Assembly (NCBI GenBank): GCA_035771175.1 | Contig: CM069597.1 | Coordinates: 12,373,001-12,437,000 of the forward strand | Direction of reading: 5' to 3' | Length of the DNA: 64,000 nt | Source: Paratinospora sagittata | Taxonomy: Eukaryota; Streptophyta; Magnoliopsida; Ranunculales; Menispermaceae | In this document: positions 37,601-49,600 of the stretch, piece by piece | Position numbering within the stretch: the first letter of the stretch is position 1 | Layout of the letters: the number at the start of each line of letters is the position of its first letter | The notes under the pieces: generated by a model | The model's database searches: none | The model's input: the letters and a program-made list of their open reading frames with translations, nothing else | Told to the model about the DNA's origin: nothing | Translations under genes and position numbers: made by a program

Positions 37601-40600
37601 AGTTACTTGCTGAAGATTCCTTTTCCTCCTGTGAATAATATTTCCATTTTTACATATCCTTGCAAAATATTTTGGTCCATTGGTGTTACCCCACTCAAAC
37701 ATATTCTGTAGTCTATGAATGTCAGTTTGTAAGGAAGGGAGAGGGAAATATATGGTTTTCCTTTCATGAACCAATTTTATAATTTTTTACTTTGGACTGT
37801 TAAAATATTTGGTACAGAACAAGCACGACAGACTTTACTCTTGGTACATGTAGTCAAGGCCTATCATAGAAGCCTGCATATGATGGTTGTTTGCCTTGCA
37901 TCATGTGATATGGCTTTTCATATTTCTTTTTCTCCTTGCAAAGGAGGTTTTTTCATCGCTTAGCTTTATTCCATCATTCAACTTGATACGTACTAGCTTC
38001 AAGAAAAAGCTTCTTTTGTTAATTCTTCCATTCCAAAATAGTACGATCAATCATCATGGTATGCAATGGCTCCCTCATCTGAGTTAAATTGGAGATATTA
38101 TGTATAACATATGTTTTTTTAGATAGGCGTTACCTATCATACTTGAAAACTCAATGACGTGATTATTTCAATTGTTTGGCACCAGTGATAACACATAATG
38201 GAAATTCCAGAAATCTTTGATTTTTTAACTGATGGAATTAGGGATTGAATGTGACTAAAACTAAAAAACCCCTTAAAAGCTTGTGGAGAGTTTTTTTTTT
38301 CATCGTCCAGATAACAAGTGATGAAAACTCGAACTAACCATCTCTCAAACCTGCAAGATTGAATGTGAGTTAGACTTCCATGATGCCATTTAGACACCAA
38401 TTAAAATTTTGGTTTAAGAACTAAGAAAATATCACTTCTTTTGAGCTGTTAAAGATGTCTTTGAAAAAGTTAGTCTTAAAATTTAATTTTTAATTTGTAT
38501 TTGGTTTTGTAAAAAATATCTTTGAAAGACTTTGATGTCTGCGAAAACAAAACGTGGAGTTTTAAATTTATCAAAAGATCTAATATTTCAACAATTTCTT
38601 GATTAAGAAAAAAGTTAAACAAATAGGATGCATTATATCGAATGCCATAAATCACAAAGACTTTTTGTTGTAGTAGCCAGCAACTAAAGTTTAACAATTG
38701 AACTCATATTTTACTCTAGACAACCTACCTCTTGCTACTTATAATTAACATTGTGCCATGTTACCATGCTGCCATGATTTCATCATTACTCAATAAACAC
38801 TATTGGAAGGGATGCTGTTGCTTCAGTTGGTCATGCTACGACTTGGTGTTGGTGGTAGGTTATCCAAAATCAAACTTGATTTCAATTGTGCCATTGTGCA
38901 TTGTTTCATATGACAACCTCCAGTCTTTAAGCCATAGTATCTGGAATACACTAGTCTTTGCAAAAAGTAAATTAGTGGAGTCAACTAAATACTCAGTTGA
39001 CCATATATCTACTCATAGCCAAGGTTATTAGCAATCGTTCGCCATGGTGAAGGCTTCATACACACACACACACAATTATAAAAACTCAGGGAATGCAAGT
39101 TTTGAACTATTAATATTTATACAACCTATTTTTTTAATGAGCTTTTTATACAGTTAAGTAATTGAAACCATTCTCACACAGCATACTATAATCCAACCTA
39201 GTCTTCAGTGAAAGACCAGAGTTCCAACTTCCAAGCCACACAGCCAACAAAAACAAAGGAACGTATCACTTGCTAACATTGCTGTTAATGTTATATGATT
39301 ATATCTCTATAGCAATTTATGTAGTTCTTAATCATTAGTATGCATGAACAAGATGATCAAATACATGAACTTGCATCATCTTCTAAAGTATGGAACAATA
39401 ATATCATACCGTTGAAACATAAAACCTGGTTTATAAACTATCATTAGATCACAACATTAAAGTTCTTAAAAGTTCTGTAACTGATTAAGTAATATTTGTG
39501 GCCATCATATTTGAACTATTCAATGAACAGATGTGGATATACTAGATTACCCCCTCGTAACAATACACTTTAATATCTTGAGATATAGTAGAACATAATT
39601 TGGTTACATATCATTGCTAATACTTGTTTTTCCTTTGTTCTTATTTCAATACATTGATTTTGGAATCTAGACGTCATATAATCACATGAAAACATATCTC
39701 AATCCTTTTGATTTGTTTTAAGGCTTGGAGTTAACCATATTTGTAAATATGGAATTTGCTTAGTTTCTAAACATGTTCTGCTGCTTTTAGTTAACTGTCA
39801 TGGCTAATATTTGTCTTTCCTTTGTTCTTGTTTCAAGACATTGATTTTGGAATCTAGATGTCATGTAATCAAATGAAAACATATCTTAATCCTTTTAATT
39901 TGTTTTAAGGCTTTAAGTTAACCATATTTGTAAATATGGAATTTGCTTGGTTTCTAAACAACATGTTCTGCTGCTACAACTTCTTGTTTAAGTCTCTAAA
40001 TCCATGGAAATCACCTTAATCATTCATAACTTTGGGTTACAAAATCTGCAAACCTGGAATTCACTTGGTTTCTAAACAAGATGTTCAGTACCAGAACATG
40101 TTTTCTAGGTTTCTGGATCTACAGCCATTACCCTGAATACAATATAAACTAAAATATGCAGCCTCCAAATCGTGTTTAAATGAGAATGCTTCAGATCAAT
40201 AACTTTGAAAAAGAAATTCTAAGTTCAACTTCTTGAGTCACTCCTAAGATGCCAATAAAAGAGTGTAAGAATATACTGATTCCCACTTGTATTTGCAAGC
40301 TCCAAAAAGTAATGTAATCCTTTTTTTTGTCAAAGTGTGCAGAATTTACCCCCAAAGCCTTGAAATTGAAGTAGTAGGCTATAGCTATCTTGGGAGCCAA
40401 AAAGAGAGAAGAGAAAGAGGGGAAATGAGTTTTTTCAACTAAAAGGTAACGTACTTCAAAATTTAAGGTGAAAGATCTTAATGAAGTAGATACTATCATA
40501 GGATACAAAGTGAAAGAATATAGTCGAGGTTGTACACTGTGTCAATGTTATTAATTTTTTTTTTTTTTAAGCAGAAAACAAAGTAATGATATTATATATA

Positions 40601-43600
40601 AACATGGTTAAAAAATTACCCGAAATTCGGCGAACTTTCACGAATTATTTCCTTTTTTTAACCATCGAAGTGCGAAGTGGATGTAAAATAAAAAATGCAA
40701 AAATTCACCGAAATAATTCGATAAAATTTGAAAAAATTCGATAAAATTTGACAAAATTTGATAAAATTTTTATTTTTCAATTCAAAAATGCAAAAGTCCA
40801 ACAAAAAATTCTATAAAATTCAACAAAATTCGATGAAAATTAGACAGAAGTAAAAAAAATGTTATTTTATCAATAGAAAACAAAAAAATACCAATAATTA
40901 TGTATTATTTTCAATTTCATCAACCAACATAGCAATATAAATTTTAAAAAATAATTTAACAAGTTAACAAATTATGTAGTTTATGGAATATGCTTTAGCA
41001 AATAAAGAAAAAAAGAAACAAAAAAAATAAAGTTCAAATAAGATAAAAACTTAAAAATAAATTAAGAGTTCCCAAAGTCATCTTTGTTTAGTTAACTATT
41101 ATAAAACAAGATTGAAAAATAATACATTTAAATAATAAACTAATAAATTATATGGTTGAGAAGCAAGCCACTAAAAAATTAAATATCAAAACAAAGAAAA
41201 GGAATTAAGACCAAAAGCTACCATTTCAAATTCATCAACCCACTTAACAAGATTGATTTTGTTAGGTCACTTATTGGTATTTTTATATATTAAAAGTGTT
41301 TATTTATATTAGTTTTTAGCTTATACTACAATAAATCTAGATATTTAAGCATATATATAAAAAAAAATCTCTGAACTTCTCTAATTTAGCGAATTTTTAC
41401 AAAAATTCTCCATGTCGAATTAAACTTCTCCGAATTAATTCCAATTTTTAAGTGACCGAAGTCAAGTCGAAATCAAATTTTCGATCCTTGTATATAAAAA
41501 TTGATTACAACCTAACAGGGTACCAGAGACACACCTAGCGAGCGAAATACACTAGCCATGGCAACAGAGCCAACCTGACGCAGTGAAAGCAAAAAAAAGA
41601 ATAGAAGAGAAAACTCTTTTAAGAGAAATAAAATTCTATTGAATTGGAATGCTTTTCTCTTTACAATAGCTCCCTTTAAATAGGAGGAGAAAATCATAAA
41701 AAATAGAAAATTGCTATTTTCCTAGAGAATCTAAATCTTAATAACAAAGGAAAATCTACTTTCCTATATCAAGTTATTTCCCTAAACAATACTTTCCTAA
41801 GAAATAAATAAATAAAATACTTTCCTAAAAAAGAAATAAAAAAATTGGAAGGCACACAAGTTTATAAATCACGTGAAATTAGAAACCTCGCAAAATTAGA
41901 AGTCATAAAAGAATTAGTAGGTCTTGTAAAATTAAAATGGTGCAAAATTGGAAGCCTTGCGATAGAATTTGATCTTCTTTCCCATTTTAATGTCTCTTGC
42001 CTTTAGTGGACTTGCGACGATCCGATTGGTCCATGTATTTATCAGCAAGTTGTTCTGCATCAGTCTCCCCTGCTTGAAAATAACTCGTCCCTGAGTCAAC
42101 TTTAAAGGAATGTATCACCTCTGGAGGATGGTACTTGTAAAGATCGGCTACATTGAATGTGGATGAAATATCTTTTTCTAGAAACCGTTCACTGTTAACT
42201 AGAAGTATGAACTTCCTTTTGTCTTGAGATGCTAGTGGAGTATTTTCTTCTTTCATCAATGGTCCCAACACAATTTTTTGATCATTCTACACGAAAATAT
42301 AGACGTTGTCTCAACCTTTATGAGTGGCATCAACGTCAACTTGCCAAGGCCTTCCTGAAATCATATGACAAGAATCCATGTCGACGACGTCGCACTGAAC
42401 TTCACTTGCATAATTTTTCCCAATTGTAAAAGGAACAAGATAGGTATGAGTTACTTTAGTTTCTGTGCCCTTCTTAATCCAGCCAATCTTGTACGGTGTG
42501 GGATGCTTTTCAGTTTTTACTCAAGTTTCTTGACCATGGTTGATGATACAATATTCCCACTGCTACCACTATGAATGATGACATCACACACCTTGTGATT
42601 AATTGTGCAGCGAGTCTGTAATACATTGTGCCTCTAAGGCTGCTTTTCAATCTTTGGGGTTAGGAGTAGTCGTTCAACCACTAATGAGTGAGAAAGAAGT
42701 TCTCTCTGGTCACTTCATTATCTTCATAGACAAAAGGAGTGATGCAATCATTCTCAGCTTCTTCATCATCCTCTTGCTTGACTAAGTTTATTTCACCCCT
42801 TTTTGGACATTGATTAGAACGATGACCTGGTTGCCCACATCGATAACATTTATCAAGCGTTGGTCGAACATAAGGGTTGTTGGTCTTTGGTGCTTCTTGT
42901 GCTCCTGCGACATTTGCCTCACTTGTCTTATGAATGCCGCAATTTGTGCTTCGATTCCATGGCACCATGGGAGAGTATTGGTTGTAGTCCTTTGCTTATA
43001 GTTGTTGTGGAGAAGAGAGAAATCTATGATATTTATTTCCTTCTAGAAAAGATGATAATTTTAGTGATTGTTTTATTTAGCAGTTACTAAAATTGTAATC
43101 CTTGCTATATGTGTGCGTAGTCCTGAATGTCTATTTATACGGTGTTCCTCCATTGAGACAACATCACGAATAAGAAATATTCCCTCCTCTTCTCCCGTGG
43201 ACGTTGGTCATTGAGCCGAACCACGTTACATCTTTGTCTTGTTTATTTTACAACATGGTATTAAAGCTTTAGGCTCATACAACTGGGAATACTTGTTTTC
43301 GGTCTTCACCGCCGGAACCCTCTGTGTCGGCCTTCATCGCCGAAACCCTCCGTGTCGACTTTCATCGCCGTCACTGCGGCAACTTCATCTCCGTCGTTGC
43401 CTTCATCGTAGGTGTGTATATCTCGTTGCCAGTGTTGCTGCCGTCGCCGTGCACAAAACAGATCGCCTTATCATTCGTTCCCTTCATCTTCATATTCGTC
43501 GCTGATCATCGCTGCTGCCGTTGCAACCCCATCATTCTGCTGCCTCTTCTTCCTCGTCTCCTTTCCGCCATTGCCGCTGGTTCGTCTCCATCGCCACTAC

Positions 43601-46600
43601 TGTTGCAGCACATCGTTCGTGCTCCATCATCGCTTGTTCATCTCTCCCATTGGTTCATCTTTTCCGGTTAGTCATCGCTCGCCACTACCGCTGATTTGCT
43701 TTTCGCATCACCGCTGCTGTTATCTCCAAGAATCAAGAACCAAAGAATGTCGATCTCCTTTTATTAATTGAAAAATAATATTTTTATAGTTGTAGTACAA
43801 CAGTTTGATGTATATCAATTACAAAATGCCTCTCCTCTATGCAAATTTTACAAATCCTCTTTACAACAATATTTTGCTCTCTTTTACTTACATCACTCAC
43901 TACTATTTAAACCTCCCAACACTTTCCCTTGCTGCTTCTCCAACCAAATGTTAGCAGACCGCTTCACGCCTTTGTCTCTTCTCTTGAGTATTCAAAAACC
44001 TGCTAGTGGAGGAAGACCCCCTAGGGATAAGAGACATAGGGCTAAAGAGAGAGCCAAAAAAAGATCTTTTGTGTATAATCAGGGCTTTTGACTTGATTAC
44101 CAAGCCTATCATTACCCCCCCCCCCCCCCCCCCCCCCCCCCCTTAGGAACGAAGACACCTTGTCCTAGGTGGAAGTGAGGAAAATGTCGTTAAATGGATT
44201 CAACAGCTTCCCATGGAGCCTCAAAGGATGGAAGATTTTTCCATTGTATCAATACTTCTTGGACAGGGGCTTGTGAATGAGGAGATTGACGAATACCCAA
44301 TTCTTGGGTAGGTTCAACAAGCCATTCTAAGTCAACAGCAAGTGTTGAAGGTATGGGTTGACACACGTCTGTCGAGCCAAGGTTCTTGCGTAACTGTGAA
44401 ATGTGAAACACTGAATGAATTGTAAAAGGAAGATCAAGCTTATACACCATTGGACCAATACGTTGTATGACTTTATATGGGCCAAAATAATGAGGAGCAA
44501 GCTTCTCATTAATACGCTTAGCTAAAGAACATAGTCGATAAGGACACAGCTTCAAGTAAACCATATCCCTGATGTCAAATTGAACCTCACGACGATGAAC
44601 ATTAGCATCCTTCTTCATCCTAGCCTGCGCCTTGTTCAAGTGCTGCTTCAAATCATCCAAAATACCATCCCTTTCTTGTAACAAACTTATCAACATTGGA
44701 TACCGATGAAGAATCAGAGCCATAGTGTAATAGAGGCGGTGGATCACGACCATAGACAACCCGAAACGTTGTTGTATGGATGGAAGAATGAAAAGATGTT
44801 TTGTACTAATATTTAGCCCGCGACAACCAAAAAGTTCAACGCCGAGGCTTATCATACGTGAAACACCATAGATATGTCTCCAAACATTTGTTGACAACCT
44901 CGGATTGGCCATCCGTTTGCGGGTGGTAAGCAGTACTTCGCTTGAGGAACGTACCTTGTAATTGAAAAAGCTCGGTCCAAAACCGACTGAGAAAAATCAT
45001 ATCACAGTTGGAACAATGGAACGGGGTATACCATGAAGGCGTACAATATCATGACCAAACAGAACCGCCACACTTTGGGTCATGAAAGGGTGATGGAGCA
45101 AAGAGAAATGTGCATATTTGCTCAACCGAATAGAGTCATACCCATTTGATTTCGGTAATCCTTCGATAAAATCTCCCAAACTCGATCTGGAATAGGTAAA
45201 GGGTGCAATAAACCAGCCGGGAAAGAGTGAGTACCTTGTTTTGTTGACATATTGAACATTCCTCCACGAACTTCTTAATATAACCCTTCATACCAATGCA
45301 ACAAAAGTCTCGTGTATATGTGTGAAGAAAGCTTGAATGACCTCCAACAACACTAGCATGGCCTTCCTGAAAGATGGTGGAAATTAAAGTGGAAGTCTTT
45401 GAGAGAACTAGACGACCTTTATAAAGCACGAGACCCTTGTCCATAGAATAACGTGGGTAGGACTCCAAAACCTCCAACAAAGCTTGGTGAATTTTAGAGA
45501 GATGTGGGTCAGCAGCAACCTAAGAGACACTAAAGAAATGTCCAAAGAAGTTAGAATAACCAAGGTAGCAAGTTTAGCGGTTGGCGTGATTCGAGATAAA
45601 GCTTCTGTGGCCTTGTTTTCTAACCCCGGCTGAAACTGAATTTCAAAATCATAGCCAAGCAACTTCATTAGCTACTGTTGGTAAGCCTCATTGACCACCC
45701 TCTACTCCAATAGGAACTTCAAGCTTCTCTGATTTGTTCGAACTATAAAATGCCTCCCCAGTAAGTAATGTCGCCACTTCTGAATGGCAAAAACTATTGA
45801 CGTCAGCTCCCATTCATATACTGATTTGAGCCGAGCTTTGGAAGAAAGAACTTTACTATGGTAGGCTATAGGGCGATGATCTTGAATCAACATTACTACC
45901 AACCCAAACTCCAAAGCGTCTGTTTTAACTACAAAAGGTTTAGAGAAATCTGGTAATGCTAAGACCGGTATTGTTGTCATAACAGTCTTCAATTTGTGAA
46001 AAGCTACCTCGACCTCCTTGCTCTAATCAAAGGCGTCTTTTTTGAGTCGTTGAGTCATTGACCACGAAATAGCGTCATATCCCGCTACAAACCTCCGATA
46101 ATAACCTGTTAATCCGAGAAATCCTCGCAAATCCTTAAGTGTTCATGGAATCGGCCACACTAACATAGCAAAAAATTTATTAGGATTTGCAACAACCCCT
46201 TCAGCTGAAACCAAATGACCCAAGTACTCGAGCTGGTGACGGCCAGATAGGCATTTCTTAGCATTGCATGTAGCTGCTGATTTGCTAATGTTGATTATAC
46301 GCGCTAAAGATGGGCTATATGGTCGGTAACATCCTTGCTATAAACTAGAATGTCAAAATAAAAATAAAAAATAAAAAAAGCACAAATTTGTGGAGGAATG
46401 GTCGAAAGATGTGATTCATCAAGGATTGGAAAGTAGCAGGGGTATTGGTGAGACCAAATGGCATCACAAGAAACTCATAACAGTTTTAGGAACATCCTCG
46501 TTCTTTACCCGAATTTGATGATACTCGGAATTAAGATCTAATTTTGAAAATATTGTAGCCCCATGCAATTCATCAAGCAACTCATCAATTACAGGAAACC

Positions 46601-49600
46601 AATCCGGAATAATTTCCTTGTTCAAAGCGCGACAATCCACGCGAAAACGCCAACTTCCATCTTTCTTTTTTACCAATAGAACACGACTTAAGAAAGGATT
46701 GGAATTAGGTTGAATCGATCTCACCTCCAACATCTCTTGGACAAGGCGTTCAATTTCATTTTTTTGGATTTGAGAATATCGGTATGGTCAGACATTCACC
46801 TGTGCTGTCTCTGGAAGCAATTGTATGGCATGATCAATTTCGCGATGAGGGGGCAACTTTGTAATGGGTGCGAACACCTGTGGATATTGATCCAAAAGAA
46901 CTTGGATATTGTTAGGAACATCCAAAAGGTCGTCATTATGTACAACTTCAGTGGACAATAGTTGTTCGAGTTCCAAGCCATTGCTTCAAGTGAAATTCCT
47001 AATTTGGTGAGGCGCGGATTGCCTTTCAAAGTCACGATTGAATCCCTCATTATGAATTTCATAGTGAGCACTCTCTAATTAACTTAGATATGCCCCAACG
47101 ACCCCAACCATTGCATTCCCAGTACCACGTCTGTACTGCCCAATTCAAGGGGAAGGAAATCGTCCAACACTGTGATACCTTGCAACGAAATGCTTACCCC
47201 TTTGCAAATGCCTTTTCCTTGTACTGAGAATCGATGCCCATCATGACACCGTAACTGGTCGTTGTCAATAGAAGAATCGCTAATCGTTAAACCAATTCTA
47301 GTGATATGAATTGTGAGTTGCTCCACAGTCAACAAGAACGATAATATCATGCGCCCAAATGGAACCGCAAAGCTTCATAGTACCTGGAGTAGTCAATCCC
47401 ACCACTGAATTCAAAGATAGCTCTTTCAGGTCATGTAACCCAATCGGAATTGGTTCCTCAACAACTTCATCTTCAAACGCCTCCTACTGCTCTTCATTAT
47501 GGACAAGCATAACGTGCAACTCCTTCTTGCAACGATGACTAGGAATTAATTTCTCATTGGAACGAAAACATAACCCACTCTCCCATATGGTTTGCAACTT
47601 CGACTCTGTTAACTTCTTCAATGGGATGTCGCGCTTGGTCTGCGGTGGCCCTGTAATTCGATCTGCAATGCTTACTGAACGGGTTGGAAAAAAATCCCCT
47701 TGCCCTATAGTCGAGAAGGGATTTGTGTTCAGAAACCGACTATCACGATTTGATCGCAAAATCCTATTGCGATCTTCAACTCGTTGAGCCATGTCCATAA
47801 GTTGGCCCAAACCGTGAGGTTGTAGAAGATGGATCTCAGCCCTAATATCAGGAAGAAGTGCATTTATAAATGTGCTTTCAAGAACTTACATGGAAATCCC
47901 TTTTAAAGTAGGTGCCAGAACTTCAAACTCCCGGCAATAATCGGCCACTATTCCCACTTGCTGCATTGCCAAAATTGTTCGCATAAACTCCCTGCTTGAG
48001 ACGGTCAAAAACTTAATAACATTCGATCTTTGAAATCATCCCAACAAAGAAACCCCATTCTTGATGTCATCTATTGATACTAAGAAAGAGCATCACCATC
48101 TGGACTTATCGCAGTGGCTGCTAATTACTCAAAATCTGTTAGCTGTGCATTGTAAAATAGCGATCAACGCCAAATAACCATCCGTCTGGATTTTTTTTCA
48201 CCATTGAAAATCCAGTTTAAGTTTTGTTTTGGAGCATCTGGAAACCTCGGCTACAAATAATTTGTTTCTTTTCATTTTCTTTCATTGATTTTGGGACGTT
48301 TTTAATTCGCCTTCTCTTTTTCCAGTCTTCAATCGAAAATGTTTTGAGAATATTTTTATGTTTCTAGTTTGGAGTCCCTAGCTTCGTAGTTGACAATTTA
48401 TTCGTCGATTTTGACACATCATCACCTAATGCTAACAACATTTTCTAGTGAGATTTTCTATTATTATGCATTTCCTCATGAAGCGAAGAGCGAATGATCT
48501 CTCTAATGCGTTTGAATAATTGAGGTTTTGCCAAAATTCGCATAATAGAAAATCGTTTCCATTCTGGGGATTTTCACCTTTGAAGATAGGCATTTCCAAC
48601 CGCCGACTATGTTTCCAATTATCAGAGTTACCACACACTTCTTCCTCCACATTAATCTGAAACCCACTGTGATCCTATTTGCTCGAGTTTCCTTTACTTC
48701 GTTCTTCCCTACATTGGTTTGTTGGGTTACCATGTTTTGAAATCGGGGTTGATCGATCTGCTAAATTACCTCGTCTCCAGCTGATGGAACAACCATTGAC
48801 AAAGCAGCCACCGCTTTCTGCGTTTCTTCCAATGTCTAAAGAACTTGTGCCATACTATGGGCAAGATCGCCTACATATCTCTCTTGTCCGGCAACTGCTG
48901 CAATTCACCCCTCCATTCTTCAACTTCCTTTTCCAAAGAATCAACTCGCTCTTCATTCTTTTTTTGTGTCATGAGGATCTTGCTCTAATACCAAATGATG
49001 GGTATTCGATCAAGAAAAGAGAGGAAGAGAGAGAAAGAAAGAGAGAACAAAACCTCCAAGAATCAAGAACCAAAGAATGTCAATCTCCTTTTATTAATTG
49101 GAAAAGAATGTTTTTATAGTTGTAGTACAATAGTTCGATATATATCAATTACAAAAATGCCTCTCCTTTATGCAAATTTTACAAGTCCTCTTTACAACAA
49201 TATCATGTTCTCTTTTACTTACATCACTCACTGCTATTTAAACCTCCCAATACTTCCCCTTGTTACTTCTCCAACCAATTGTTAGTAAACCTCTCCACGC
49301 CTTTGTCTCTTCTTGAGTAAACTTGATATATTGGAGGCCTATCACAATAGAGACTCCTCCCAAAGCGGCACATCATCCGTAGTCGAGTTTTGAAAGATTT
49401 GCCTATTCCTTTCTAGCCAAATGCTCTATAATATAGCAAATGATATGATCCTTCAAATATCAATTAATCGCTTGTAGAGCCTGGGAAAATGTGAAAGAGA
49501 AATACATTCCTCACAAAAAGCAGGTAAATAGAAGCAACCATCACATGATTCCATCCACTTCCGCCAAAGTCTTTTGGAGAAATCACAATCCACAAACAAG

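Larger units (their letters stand above)
43730..49344 (-). mobile_element. Chromodomain Ty3/gypsy element (chromovirus), decayed
   Basis: - strand element with 5' LTR 48996-49344, primer site near 48981-48995 (TTTGGTATTAGAGCAAG), gag, protease, RT, RNase H, integrase, chromodomain, G-run (44115-44142) and 3' LTR 43730-44111. Both LTRs start TGATAGGC on the - strand and share long stretches (CCAAGAATCAAGAACCAAAG). The 3' LTR has lost its last 45 or so bases; the 5' LTR lacks about 95 bases present in the 3' copy. Many stops and shifts. The outer 3' side is truncated, so no target duplication can be seen. Confidence 0.85.

Noticed and set aside
43239..43771. Three overlapping + strand frames of 88-119 residues over GC-rich DNA
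   Set aside because: Cys/Arg/His-rich in every frame because of CTTCATCGCCG-type repeats; position after an LTR and primer site suggests a retroelement leader rather than a host gene.
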